Source: Anthracocystis setariae (taxonomy: Eukaryota; Basidiomycota; Ustilaginomycetes; Ustilaginales; Ustilaginaceae). Taken from it: a DNA stretch of 64,000 nt. Every line of letters starts with the position of its first letter. The stretch's first letter is position 1. Of the stretch, positions 36,875 through 46,723 are shown one piece after another. The DNA lies in contig CAKMXJ010000016.1 in assembly GCA_928724745.1 (NCBI GenBank), forward strand, positions 62,001-126,000, read 5' to 3'. A program made the translations under genes and the position numbers. Under the pieces are notes generated by a model. That model was not told the origin of the DNA and ran no database searches. It was given only the letters and a program-made list of their open reading frames with translations.

Positions 36875-38453
36875 TTCCTTTTTCAAGATGTCTTCGTGAA
36901 GTAATGTAACACGTTCGGGAAACGTCGTTGTACGTCATCGTGATTGCTTGGATCGATCGTGAATTAGTATGATGTTAGCGTGAACTATAGCTACATGTGA
37001 TCGTGAACTGATGCTGTTGTTATCGGGACTCAAGCGCACAGACTTGCTATTCAATGTCAATGTTATCGAACTTCCGCATTGCAAACACAACAAGAGCTAC
37101 TGAACATGAGAAGATTCGGCCGGATGAGGATCGAGATGAGCTGTATCCGTTAGATCTGTCCATAGACCGTACTGCCGAAGTGCTGTCTCGGCGTCGTGAT
37201 CGTCTGAGAGCGGATGACCATGCTCTGCCACCATCATCCAGCGCATGGTCTCTCGCAGCCATCCTTGTGCGATCTCCGGCGTGATTGTAGCAATGCAAGC
37301 GTCGATCCAGTTCTCGATATCTGAGGCCTCTTGAAGATCCTGTCTGTTGACGAACGGTTTGATCTTGGCAAACACCTTCTTGGCAATGTTGAACCATGGT
37401 GAGTAAGCCGGCAGATATCTCCAGTTGTGGCCGGCCTCGATGATCGCCGTCTTGACTTTGACGCTGTGGTGGAATTGGACGTTGTCGAGCACCATTGTCC
37501 TGCCTGGTTCGATGTTCGGGAAGACTTCTGTGCGCAGGAAGTCTCGGAATGTGTCCGCATTGTACGCTCCCTTCTTGAACTGCTTGCCGATGAGCCCGTT
37601 CTTGTCGATGGCGACCAGCAGCGAGTGGTTCGCACCACGGTTATACGGCCTGTTTCGCTGGACTGCTTGGGTACCAACCTCGCTCCTGCCGATCCTCCTC
37701 GTCTGCTGCAGGTGGAAGCCAGCTTCATCCAGATAGATGAAGTTCTCGATCGAGATGCCGTGCGATCGAATCTCATTGACCCAGTTCATCCTGGACTGGA
37801 TCGCCGCCTCGGAGTTATGCTTATCATGTTCAATTCCAACTCGCTTGATCGTTAGATGACATTCTTCTCGAAGTGCGGCATGAAGAGCTGAACTGGAGAT
37901 GCTGAGACCGGTACGATCAAGCAGATGAGCTTGGATCTCCTTGATCGTTGCACCGGGATGGAGGTAGACAAAGCTCTTGATCACGTCGACATGCTGTTCT
38001 TGTACTCGCTTACCACGGAATGCTCCACCTTTCTTCCTCGTTGCTTCGACTACGCCTTCATCCTCGAACTTCCGGACGATGCTATCGACAGTTGACCACG
38101 GCAGCCGGTATTGCCTCGCTACCTCGGCTTTTGTATGGCCTCGATGCAGGATGTCGTCCACAATCCATTCTTGGACGGCATCAGGAACACTGTTACGCTT
38201 CTTTCTGTTGACTCGGGAGGCCGGCATTGCAAAGAGATGGTGTCATTACACACAGACAAGACAGCGACGACGACAAGATCTTTGGTGGAGGCCTGAGCGT
38301 CCCGATAACAACAGCACTTGTTCACGATAACATTCAATTATAGCTCACGATGACATCATACTAATTCACGATTGATCCAAGCAATCACGATGACGTACAA
38401 CGACGTTTCCCGAACGTGTTACATTACTTCACGAAGACATCCCAAAAAAGGAA
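36875..38453 (-). mobile_element. Full-length Tc1/mariner (DD34E-type) transposon
   Basis: 1579 bp flanked by TA on both sides (36873-36874 and 38454-38455). Terminal inverted repeats of 155 bp, left 36875-37029 and right 38299-38453, align without gaps with about 15 mismatches by hand count, nearly all in the inner third. Each arm carries a CGTGA motif repeated at roughly 20-bp intervals (left arm at about 36894, 36938, 36957, 36978, 37001). One uninterrupted transposase frame lies inside. The high arm identity suggests a fairly recent insertion. Confidence 0.92.
37097..38227 (-). CDS. Tc1/mariner transposase, third catalytic residue changed
   Basis: 376 aa with no stop or frameshift. The N-terminus has paired helix-turn-helix regions (HTKAEVARQYRLPWSTVDSI, then TIKEIQAHLLDRTGLSISSS). 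Catalytic residues of the DDE domain: Asp167 in FIYLDEAGFH, Asp248 in MVLDNVQFHHS, and at the spacing expected for DD34E the motif PAYSPWFNIAKKVFAKIK, where position 283 is Lys (AAG) instead of Glu. The relic copy at 24.9 kb keeps Glu at the same place (NIAENVF). So the frame looks intact but the enzyme is probably inactive as it stands. Arg/Lys-rich start (SRVNRKKR) may serve nuclear import. Confidence 0.9.
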   Translation of the reverse strand: MPASRVNRKKRNSVPDAVQEWIVDDILHRGHTKAEVARQYRLPWSTVDSIVRKFEDEGVVEATRKKGGAFRGKRVQEQHVDVIKSFVYLHPGATIKEIQAHLLDRTGLSISSSALHAALREECHLTIKRVGIEHDKHNSEAAIQSRMNWVNEIRSHGISIENFIYLDEAGFHLQQTRRIGRSEVGTQAVQRNRPYNRGANHSLLVAIDKNGLIGKQFKKGAYNADTFRDFLRTEVFPNIEPGRTMVLDNVQFHHSVKVKTAIIEAGHNWRYLPAYSPWFNIAKKVFAKIKPFVNRQDLQEASDIENWIDACIATITPEIAQGWLRETMRWMMVAEHGHPLSDDHDAETALRQYGLWTDLTDTAHLDPHPAESSHVQ

Positions 38454-38455
38454 TA

Positions 38456-39193
38456 TTACGTACGTCCGCTCGAAAGAGATTGCGTTGTTTCGGTCGAAAT
38501 TGAGATCTGCCAAGGGTTCAGGACCATGAGCAGAGTGCAACCTCTTCTTGTGTGCACCTAGGGTTGCATAAGAGGGTTAAGCTAAGACATGCCCCCCTCC
38601 CTGACACCCGTCCACATGCTTTACACCGGTCAACCTACAGTAATTCCGCCCATCTCCTTCGTTGTTACGCAACCCTTTTGTTTCAGCAGCTGACCTTTTT
38701 TTTTACGTTTAATTCATGGCAACCCATCGAGAAAAACGCTGGCAAGCTATTATAAGCTGGTCTGGTCTGGTCTGGTCTGGTCTTGAGCGGCAGGTTGAGG
38801 TGGAGAATTGGCTTAGCTGAGCATGGAGCACAGCCCTGCCGGTGCGGATGGGGTTTGCAGATGCGAGACGTGCGCCCGACTTTCCACACGGATCGCCAAG
38901 CATTTCTCAGCTTTACTACCGTATCATCACCCAAATTGCGGCTTGCAGTTTTCCCTCACCTACTCTAACATTCAACATGCAATTTTTTATTATTTTTTTT
39001 TTGGGGGCGCAGGCTTGGATCGGCTCAAAATCGCATCTCTTATCCCTCCCGATGCTATCCGGTCCCATCGGCTCTCATACAATCTCAAGCAGCAATCACC
39101 CTCCCGCCTGTTACACATGTCGAACAAGATCATTGCAAAAGAGGAAATCGATCCACCGTCTTGTACCAAAGACAAGCGTTAGTTGCAGCAATT
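38456..39193. other. Spacer between mariner element and NUS1
   Basis: Contains a TCTGG tandem repeat at about 38757-38782 and a T-run at about 38993-39002. No gene recognised; includes the 3' flank of NUS1. Confidence 0.4.
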
Positions 39194-40597
39194 TTATTTG
39201 CCGTATCGATGTTCGTTCTTGGCCAACTTTTGTAACGCTGCTGCCAAGTCGGCGCAGCCATACGGCTGTTTGGGCTGCATGAGCGGATCAAAAAACAGAT
39301 CGCTCAATCGGATCGCCCATGCAGGGAATCCATACAACCTTCGCACCCCTGACTTGCCTCCAAACACCACCACCAGCTCGGGCTCATCCACATATCCAGC
39401 GTCGAGCAAATCTCGATCCATCTGCTTGACCGTCCATTGCGATGTAAAATCGTGTCGCTTGGATACCCATGTTCTGCGCAGAGACGACGCAGAAAATCGT
39501 CGCTTTGCCACCTCGGACACCGCAGCATCCACGTCAGGCTCCACAACGTTAGTCAAGTAGCTCTCGACTCGCTGGTGCATAACGTCGCTCACCATCGCGG
39601 CGAAGCGCGCATGCCCATCTTCTTGGCTTAGCAGCAGTACTTTGATCTGCTTGGGCGCCGCATCGGTGGACGTCGGTGTTGTTGTCAAGGCTTTGAAATC
39701 GTCGCATCCGAGTGCTGTGACAATATGAGCGACTGCTTGGAATGCTTCTTCGTGTTCGGGCGTGTAGGAAGAGGCGAGCGTTTCGTCGATCGAAGAAGAC
39801 GAGCCCGCTTCGGAATCCGAGCTCGATTCGGCCGAGCCTCGACTGCTGCTATTACTGCCGGGATTTGATGAACTGGTTGCTTTCTCCAACAGCGACGAAT
39901 TCCTGCTTCTAAGTTCGGCATATTGCGACCATCGAGCTGCTCCATCTCTTCCGACCGAGACTTGCTGTTGTGCTGGTTCATCCTGCTGTGAACCGAGTAC
40001 CGCCTTGGTCTTGAACCGTACTTGCAACGATTCTACGAGTGATGCCAATGCTGGTGCGGACAGAGGTTGCTCCGTATAGAGGCTGAGCTGCTGCACTCCG
40101 CAGATGCGAGCAAGATGGATCATGGTGGCCATATCGACGACATGCTTAGCCTCGATGGCTGTTCGATGTTTCGAGCGGAACTCGCTCCAGATATCGTTGT
40201 GTTGTTGCGTTCCATGCCTCGGCCCAAGTCGCATCAGGAGTGTGGAGAGGTACAGTCGTATGGAGGAGGGTGCAGGGTTGGCAAGCACGATCGCCATATG
40301 CTTTGGCTTGCGTATCGTATCCGCCGTCGCATCCGAGTATGAAAAGAGATCTTGCAAACATGTGACCGACGATGGTCTGGGTTGGTTTGATCGTCTTGAT
40401 CTGGCGTGAACTTTGGCTTTGACGCTGCGCCATGTGACTACGGCTTGATATACTAGGTGAAGCAGCACAAATGCCAGCGCCATGAACGGCGTCAAGAGCA
40501 TGGTGACCATGTCTGTGCTACCTGGTGCGGGTACAGACGAGCGCACATGTTGGCGCTGACTGCCGCCGACATGCGTTGGAGTGGGCCCCATCGACAT
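39194..40597 (-). CDS. NUS1: Dehydrodolichyl diphosphate synthase complex subunit Nus1 (NgBR-like)
   Basis: Non-catalytic-fold partner of the cis-prenyltransferase that makes dolichol phosphate precursors at the ER; it contributes the C-terminal RxG motif to the active site. 467 aa. A membrane segment is at about 31-54 (VTMLLTPFMALAFVLLHLVY). Family blocks: CGVQQLSLYTEQ, IKVLLLSQEDGHA, LDAGYVDEPELVVVFGG, LYGFPAWAIRLSDLFF, and the C-terminal NEHRYGK with R-Y-G as the RxG motif. A Ser-rich insert of about 60 residues (SSNPGSNSSSRGSAESSS region) makes it longer than human NgBR (293) or yeast Nus1 (375). Single exon. Divergent from PCP1. Confidence 0.9.
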   Translation of the reverse strand: MSMGPTPTHVGGSQRQHVRSSVPAPGSTDMVTMLLTPFMALAFVLLHLVYQAVVTWRSVKAKVHARSRRSNQPRPSSVTCLQDLFSYSDATADTIRKPKHMAIVLANPAPSSIRLYLSTLLMRLGPRHGTQQHNDIWSEFRSKHRTAIEAKHVVDMATMIHLARICGVQQLSLYTEQPLSAPALASLVESLQVRFKTKAVLGSQQDEPAQQQVSVGRDGAARWSQYAELRSRNSSLLEKATSSSNPGSNSSSRGSAESSSDSEAGSSSSIDETLASSYTPEHEEAFQAVAHIVTALGCDDFKALTTTPTSTDAAPKQIKVLLLSQEDGHARFAAMVSDVMHQRVESYLTNVVEPDVDAAVSEVAKRRFSASSLRRTWVSKRHDFTSQWTVKQMDRDLLDAGYVDEPELVVVFGGKSGVRRLYGFPAWAIRLSDLFFDPLMQPKQPYGCADLAAALQKLAKNEHRYGK

Positions 40598-41041
40598 GGT
40601 ATGCAGAAATCTAGATCATATTTGGCGCCAAATTGTGAGGAGTGATTGGTGGGATGAGGTAAAGTACTGCAGCCAAGACGGTAGGATGATGACCATTATC
40701 CGGGATGAGGGGAACTTTTTTTTTTTTTTTTTCTTTTTTTTTTTCCAAAATTGGTGCTGTCACTTTCGGCAAAATAATTATAATAATAATTAATAGTTAA
40801 TAAATTTCGGCTGCCAAATTGCGGAATTTTTGTTTCTCGCACGTGAAGCCGAATTTGGTGGATTTTAAGGGTCCATTTTATATAATTCACAAAGGGCTCT
40901 CAGTTCCTTCGGATTCTCATCATCATTCGACATCATCCGAACGCAAACATGCTGGCTCGCATCTCGTCAACATAGGTGGATACTAGACAACATCAGTGCC
41001 AGGAAGCACGTCGATATCACCTCCGCTCAACCTAGGACAAG
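40598..41041. promoter_or_regulatory. Divergent promoter NUS1/PCP1
   Basis: 444 bp with a long poly-T run interrupted by one C at about 40716-40744 and AT-rich sequence (ATAATTATAATAATAATTAAT region) at about 40772-40802. No other element assigned. Confidence 0.45.
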
Positions 41042-42499
41042 ATGCTTCGGTCCGGCTTGGCAGCTTCACTGAGAGGCTTTGCACAATCCACCTCGACACC
41101 ATCACCGCTCAGGAAGACCATCAATGCACTCACACACAAATCCATAGCTACATTGGGGCTCGCAGGGACACGGCGGCGTCTAGCACCTACCGTGTCACAA
41201 CCTGTGCAAACCTACCGCCACCTGACAACCTCCCCCTCACCGTTCGCACGTATTAGCTCCCGCCCACGGCCGCGAGATCCACCCCCCACCTCATCCCGCC
41301 GCAACCAAGATCTCGCATCCAATGCCGAACAGGAGCTTCCGCACCAAGGTGATCCTCAACTATCACCATCGCACTCGGACATTCACGCGCCATCCATCTC
41401 TCGTGCTCTGCTATTTCTATTCGGTTTCTCGGCGCTTTCCTTTACTGGTGCGGCGTACTATTCTCTGCGTGATACCGAGCACATTGCTTCCGAATTGCGA
41501 TCCTCTCGAAACCTGTTTGCCACCATCTCGTCCTTTTTACAAACAGCCGATACTGGCTCCGATCGAGTATGGGGTTCGGGCATCACTGGAAAGCGGCTGA
41601 TAGCGGCCAAGATGCACGAAACGGCGGAGCGACTCGGTCTGCGCATGCAATGGCTCGTTGGTTGGTGTAATCAACTCCATCTTCCACCCAGCGTTACCGA
41701 GTTCATCGGCAAAACATACATCATTTGTGCCGAAAACTATCTCGAGCTGCCAGCTTCAAAGCAAGTGGTGGTGCCCATCGTGGCGGTGAATGCGGCAGTG
41801 TTTGTCGCATGGACCATCGCAGGCGCTCGTACCAAGGCTGGGATGGCGCGGTTCATGATACGCGAGTTTCTACATCGACCCAGTGCCAATCGCATGAGGA
41901 CCATGGTGACGTCCGTGTTTAGTCACCAATCCATGCTCCATTTCCTGTTCAACAATATTGCGCTCTGGTCCTTCGGCGGCGGTGCGCTCATCGTTGCCTG
42001 GCATCGTTCCGCCTCGTCAACCAACGAGCTCATCCCGGAATCATCGTACACGCCGCACTTTTGGACGTTCTTCGCTACGGCGGGGTTGTTTGCAGCGAGC
42101 GTGTCGCATGTGGTTTCGGCGGTACGGTTCCGTCGCGTGACGGCGGTGTTGGGCGAGAAGATGGCCAAGTCGAGCGTGGGTAAGCATGCGTCGTTGGGAG
42201 CGTCCGGAGCTGTGTATTCGGCGCTGGCCATGTCGGCGCTTGCGTTTCCGGATGCCAAAATCGGGCTCATCTTTTTGCCCTTTTTCAGCTTCCCGATCGG
42301 GACGGGCATGGCAGCGTTGGTCGCGGTGGATGTAGCCGGAATTGTGATGGGTTGGAGGTTGTTTGACCATTGGGCGCATTTGGGTGGGGCTGTGTTTGGG
42401 TGGTGGTATTACTACTATGGCGTCAATGCATGGGAGGCTATCAAGCGGGCATTGCTGCAGAGAATGCGTGCCGAGCAGGGACGCCTCAGGATTCAATAG
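41042..42499 (+). CDS. PCP1: Mitochondrial rhomboid protease (Pcp1/PARL)
   Basis: Intramembrane serine protease of the mitochondrial inner membrane, processing proteins such as Mgm1/OPA1 homologues. 485 aa. The N-terminus is a typical presequence (MLRSGLAASLRGFAQ, Arg/Ser-rich, no acidic residues). A first membrane helix is at about 121-140, and the rhomboid core begins at about 240. Conserved HQSMLHFLFNNIALWSFG (295-312), catalytic Ser388 in SLGASGAVYS, and catalytic His446 in FDHWAHLGGAVFGW. The extra N-terminal helix is the PARL-type 1+6 arrangement. Single exon. Convergent with RPB4, 134 bp apart. Confidence 0.93.
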   Translation: MLRSGLAASLRGFAQSTSTPSPLRKTINALTHKSIATLGLAGTRRRLAPTVSQPVQTYRHLTTSPSPFARISSRPRPRDPPPTSSRRNQDLASNAEQELPHQGDPQLSPSHSDIHAPSISRALLFLFGFSALSFTGAAYYSLRDTEHIASELRSSRNLFATISSFLQTADTGSDRVWGSGITGKRLIAAKMHETAERLGLRMQWLVGWCNQLHLPPSVTEFIGKTYIICAENYLELPASKQVVVPIVAVNAAVFVAWTIAGARTKAGMARFMIREFLHRPSANRMRTMVTSVFSHQSMLHFLFNNIALWSFGGGALIVAWHRSASSTNELIPESSYTPHFWTFFATAGLFAASVSHVVSAVRFRRVTAVLGEKMAKSSVGKHASLGASGAVYSALAMSALAFPDAKIGLIFLPFFSFPIGTGMAALVAVDVAGIVMGWRLFDHWAHLGGAVFGWWYYYYGVNAWEAIKRALLQRMRAEQGRLRIQ

Positions 42500-42633
42500 A
42501 TCATGTCGAAAATACAACACCTACTCGAAATCTTCCATCCGAGCGCTTCACTTGGCAGTTCGAGGATGAATGCAATGGCTTGCGTGATGGAAGAAGGCCT
42601 AAAAGTACATTGGTGATGGGTGCGGGTTTAGGG

Positions 42634-43308
42634 TTAAGAGAATCTTCGGATGTTGTCGAGTTCCTGGAGGAGGCTGTCGAGGAGGGCGTCGTCTCTGGTT
42701 GCGAGGGTTGGGATGAGCGCTTTTGCTTCGTCGACTTCGGTGATGCAGAGATTGGCGAGTTGGGCCATTTCAAACTGACTCAGTTGCAGACCTGTCTCGG
42801 CGGCGGCTGGGTTATCGATCTCGTTGCCATCTTCGTCAACGAGCTTCTCGTCAAGCTTGGCGTGTTTCAATAGCAATCTGAAAGAAGCGTCCAAGAATGA
42901 GGGTCAGCGGGAGAGTAAGGAGAAACCGGGCAAAGAGGGGCAAGGCGCTACGTACTCTCGGATCTCACGAATGGTGTTGGGATCTTTGTACCGCGAGAAT
43001 TCACCCACGTAGTCCTTTGTCTTTGAAAACACGCTGTAGTGTCGCGAGCAGATTCAAGATCATCAGGTAAGTTGGAGGTTCTTTTCTATGCAATAGCGAT
43101 GATGTACTTACGCTGTGGCACCATCTTCACGGCCATTCGCATCTGCTCCACCAGCACCCAACCCATCCGGCTGTGAGAACACCAACTCGACCTCGGAAAT
43201 GAGCAGACAACCTGCATCGTCAAACTCTTCACCGAGCTTTCCAATCGCTGCATCCTCGTCTTCGATCATGCCGCGATGGCGACGTCCAACTTCGTGCGCC
43301 ATCGACAT
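42634..43308 (-). CDS. RPB4: RNA polymerase II subunit Rpb4
   Basis: Forms the Rpb4/Rpb7 stalk of Pol II. 172 aa over three exons, worked out from splice sites and frame: 43308-43112, 43033-42956, 42877-42634, with two 78-nt introns (donors GTAAGT and GTACGT, acceptors CTACAG and TTTCAG). The spliced protein reads MSMAHEVGRRHRGM, then KLGEEFDDAGCLLISEVELV, then VFSKTKDYVGEFSRYKDPNT joined to IREIRELLLKHAKLDEKL, then LSQFEMAQLANLCITEVDEA with KALIPTL. These are the hallmark Rpb4 blocks. The frame fits at both junctions. It is one of the few intron-rich genes here. Confidence 0.93.
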
Positions 43309-43728
43309 GGTTTAGCGTTCGAAACTCCCACCAAGATCGTTTCGGTTTGAAGGTTCCTCTATTGCTCGACGCTTGCGCAGGAGCGATCAGCTTCGAGTGG
43401 GATTGAGCTGTCAAAGTGGAATCTTGAGGATTGCAAAGCTCGCTCTAGTTGTTCGCAAGAGGTGGTTTGAGGAGCGAAAGAGAGGCTCACGAAGGAAGGA
43501 ATCGAGAAATGGCGGTTTGCATCGCGTTTCGAGTGTTTGCGGATTTCGGCAGTCGGAAATCAGATCAGAGATCAATCGGGAAGATGGCACTTTTGTGGAC
43601 GAAAATCGGGTGCCATTCATTGAGAAAGGCGCCCTGGCGTCTGCTCAACTTGCTCACCATCATCCATCATCATTTTGGCATACGACGATCTCACCCACCA
43701 GCACTGCATCGAAACGTGGAGGCATGTG
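43309..43728. promoter_or_regulatory. Divergent promoter RPB4/SWD3
   Basis: 420 bp between the chosen start codons. The SWD3 frame is open for 18 further codons upstream of 43729, so its 5' end is uncertain. No specific element recognised. Confidence 0.4.
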
Positions 43729-44748
43729 ATGGCGATGGACATTTCAGGTGGCAACTCTGCCAACCCTACTGCCGATACTCGTGCGGCCAAAGCAGCCCCG
43801 CAGTTGGTCTACACCATCTCGGCGCACACCAAATCGGTTTCATCCATCGCCCTGTCGCCGGACGGAACGCTGCTGGCGACTGCTTCTGCCGACACGACGG
43901 TCAAGCTTTTCTCCCTCGAGACTGGCAGCTTGATCCACACCTTCGAAGTTCACACTGGCGGAGTCAACGAACTAAGCTTCTCCTCCGATTCGCTCTACCT
44001 CGCCTCTGCCTCGGACGACAAGAGCATCCGCATCTTCAACACACGCACACTTGAACTCGTCCGCACTTTCTCCGAACACACCTCCTACGTCCTCTGCGTG
44101 TCGTTCAACCCACAATCAACGCTTCTCGTCTCGGGCTCCTTCGATGAAACCGTGCGATTGTGGAATGTGAGTCGGAACCGATGCCATCGCGTCATCTCTG
44201 CGCACTCGGAAGCGGTCAGCGGCGTCGACTTCAACCGCGACGGCACCATGATCGCTTCCTCCTCCTACGATGGCCTCATCCGATTATGGGACACCACCAC
44301 GGGTCAATGTCTAAAAACGCTTTCGCACAACCAACAAACCGTTGCGCTCGGCGCAGTTCGATTCACCCCCTCCTCAGCGTACCTCCTCTCCCCCTCGCTC
44401 GACAACACCCTGCGCATGTGGGACATCTACAACGCCAAAATCGTCAAAACCTACACCGCCCACGCAAACTCCAAACACCCTCAAACCGCTTGCCTCATTT
44501 TCAACCCGCGCACCAAAGCCAAACAGCGAGACAAGCGCACAAGCGAAACTGCAGTGATGATGCCAGGCGAAGACGGCAATGTCACCATCTGGGACGTCCA
44601 GTCTAAACTCGTCATCGCGTCATGGCCTGCACACAAAGACGCCATCATCGCAACTGCCACCCATCCATCCGAAAACCTCATCGCCACCGCAAGCATCCAC
44701 CCCACAGACCCCACCGTCAAACTCTGGCTCTTCCCGTCACACACTTAA
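43729..44748 (+). CDS. SWD3: WD40 protein, WDR5/Swd3 homologue (COMPASS subunit)
   Basis: Seven-bladed propeller subunit of the Set1/COMPASS histone H3K4 methyltransferase. Repeats align blade by blade with human WDR5: ISAHTKSVSSIALSPDGTLL, HTGGVNELSFSSDSLYLASA, HTSYVLCVSFNPQSTLLVSG with SFDETVRLWNV, HSEAVSGVDFNRDGTMIASS with SYDGLIRLWDT, SLDNTLRMWDIYNAKIVKTY, and ATHPSENLIATASIHPTDPT near the end. An insert with KAKQRDKRTSE lies in blade six. 339 aa from the ATG at 43729 (MAMDISGG); an in-frame ATG at 43675 would add 18 residues. Single exon. Convergent with the DUF1295 gene (63 bp between stops). Confidence 0.88.
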   Translation: MAMDISGGNSANPTADTRAAKAAPQLVYTISAHTKSVSSIALSPDGTLLATASADTTVKLFSLETGSLIHTFEVHTGGVNELSFSSDSLYLASASDDKSIRIFNTRTLELVRTFSEHTSYVLCVSFNPQSTLLVSGSFDETVRLWNVSRNRCHRVISAHSEAVSGVDFNRDGTMIASSSYDGLIRLWDTTTGQCLKTLSHNQQTVALGAVRFTPSSAYLLSPSLDNTLRMWDIYNAKIVKTYTAHANSKHPQTACLIFNPRTKAKQRDKRTSETAVMMPGEDGNVTIWDVQSKLVIASWPAHKDAIIATATHPSENLIATASIHPTDPTVKLWLFPSHT

Positions 44749-44811
44749 AACTGCTTTCCATCGGGTGTAATCGTCATGTACAAAAGTCAACCACCACTCA
44801 CGGGCTGCTTA

Positions 44812-46086
44812 CTACTGCTTCTTGTTCTTGTTGAGCATACTCTTGCCCCACACGTTGGCCTCGACGCGGTGCTTCTCCTCCTTCCCCGCAACCACATTGT
44901 AGTACACCGTCCTAACCAGCGTATCGAGCGGCAGGAACATGCCCACGCGCTTCTGGTAATCCTTATACTCCGGATACTTTTCCGCCGACACCTGCTCCGA
45001 GTACCTCGTACTAGGCCAGAACAACGCGTTCATGGCCAGCGGCGCGATGATCGCATAATTGACAAAACTACCCCAATGCACGGTGCTAAAGTCAAGGTTG
45101 GTGGGAAGGAAGGTGAGTGGAACGAAGGCGTATAGGATCCACCACGTGGTCTGCTCGCACGCAAAGTTCGGGTGTCGACTCCACGCCCACAGCCCCTTGG
45201 TGACAAACCCGCGCTGCGCATCTTCGGGCGTCGAGTACGGCATCACATCCTGCTTCTGCAGAGGCAGCTTGGTGACCGGATCAACCATAGCGGAGGGGAG
45301 CGGCTTTTCCTGTGGGTTCTTGCCGCGCTTGTAGTTCTGGTAGTTCCACTGCTGCTGATCGGCATAAAACTGGATGGTGAGGTTGGTGACGAAGAGAGCG
45401 GCAAGGATGTAGTCGCCAAGGATGAGTTTGTTGACCGGGTTGGGTACGGGCTCGGTGACATGCTTTACGGATGTGGTGGTGAGGAGGAGGTAGTTGGGCA
45501 GCGCGGTGATGGCCAGCAGGATATTCTGAGCGATGGCGATAAAGAAGATGGAAAAGATCTCCCACACGGGACGAGACATGGTCTTCCTCAGCAAAGGCCA
45601 TCGGTAATCTTCCTCGCCCGGCTTGAACATTCCTCTCCTGTATGCGTTGTACGTCAATCTAATGCACCACATCAGCGAGAGCAAACTCATGAGCGCCAAG
45701 CGTGGCTCGATCTTGTCGCAAATTCCGGCATGCTGAACACCACCGAACAGCGACACCTTGGCGGGCTGGTAGGTAAAGTACTTGTGCACGGTAAAGTGGA
45801 CCGAGTAGATGAGCGGGAGGAACGTCCACAATCCATCCACCTGCGAGGCGTTTCCGGTGATCTTTTCCATGAACCACACGTAGAAGCTGACCAGGCCGCA
45901 GAAGAAGATGGCCGAGTGCATGGGGTCTGCATCGGCGTAGAACTGCTTGTAAGTGGGCAGGTGGTAGAGCGTCTTGGGGATGGGGAAGTACTTGGTGAAT
46001 GCGGGCCAGAAGGAACGGATAGCGGGTAGAAGGTGGGTTTCAGGGTCGAGAGCCGAGTGCTCCCAGAGGGAGAAAGTTCCGACCAT
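44812..46086 (-). CDS. DUF1295 family integral membrane protein (steroid-reductase/ICMT-like fold)
   Basis: 424 aa with about seven or eight hydrophobic segments, for example SAIFFCGLVSFYVWF, LALMSLLSLMWCIRLTY, WEIFSIFFIAIAQNILLAI and YAIIAPLAMNALFW. The diagnostic DUF1295 block is GLWAWSRHPNFACEQTTWWI, followed by SEQVSAEKYPEYKDYQKRVG near the C-terminus; these correspond to the NADPH- or SAM-binding end of steroid 5-alpha-reductase-like and isoprenylcysteine methyltransferase-like proteins. Whether it reduces a sterol-type lipid or does something else cannot be told. The C-terminus ends in Lys-rich residues (LNKNKKQ), which would suit ER retention. Single exon. Confidence 0.82.
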   Translation of the reverse strand: MVGTFSLWEHSALDPETHLLPAIRSFWPAFTKYFPIPKTLYHLPTYKQFYADADPMHSAIFFCGLVSFYVWFMEKITGNASQVDGLWTFLPLIYSVHFTVHKYFTYQPAKVSLFGGVQHAGICDKIEPRLALMSLLSLMWCIRLTYNAYRRGMFKPGEEDYRWPLLRKTMSRPVWEIFSIFFIAIAQNILLAITALPNYLLLTTTSVKHVTEPVPNPVNKLILGDYILAALFVTNLTIQFYADQQQWNYQNYKRGKNPQEKPLPSAMVDPVTKLPLQKQDVMPYSTPEDAQRGFVTKGLWAWSRHPNFACEQTTWWILYAFVPLTFLPTNLDFSTVHWGSFVNYAIIAPLAMNALFWPSTRYSEQVSAEKYPEYKDYQKRVGMFLPLDTLVRTVYYNVVAGKEEKHRVEANVWGKSMLNKNKKQ

Positions 46087-46723
46087 CTTGACTGAACTTA
46101 AGCCTAGGCGGATGGATGGATGGATGGATGGATGGATGGATGGATGAAGGAGGGAACGAAGGAAGGAAGGAAGGAAGGAAGGAAGCGAGGGAGGGAGGGA
46201 GGATTATGCGGATGGATGGGTCAAGAGGATATATTATATGACCGACCGACGTCTGCTAACTCATCTTCGGCCTCTCCGCCTCCACATTTGTTGAACAACA
46301 ATCACAAAGCAGCGTGTGTGCAGCAGCACAACAAGAAATTCCAATTATTGGCTAATCCATGCATGCACTGCGGATCGCACAAGTATTTTTAGCAGCCACA
46401 AATTGTTTGCACACCGATAACTAACATTTCTAGTTGTAAACATCTAGCACGTGACGAGACTGCTTGGTTTGGCTTTGCAGCAAAAGAGGAGCGCGTCGAG
46501 TTGGCGAACAGCGTGTTGATCTTTTTCGCCCGTTTCGGCTGTCAACTTTGGCGGCCCAAAGGCTCGTACCCGCCCTTGTCCATTGCAGCTGCTCGTGATC
46601 ATCATCATCATCATCATCATCATTCTCACCATCATCATCATCATCATCATCTTGATTCCTTCAACATACAACGCTTAGATACCGTGTATACCCTGCGCTC
46701 TCTAGCGCTCATTTCTCGCAATC
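46087..46723. promoter_or_regulatory. Divergent region DUF1295/kinesin-5 with microsatellites
   Basis: (GGAT)n at about 46110-46146, (GGAA)n at about 46158-46184, and (CAT)n at about 46598-46651 interrupted once. No gene. Such tracts are length-variable in smuts and could serve as markers. Confidence 0.5.
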
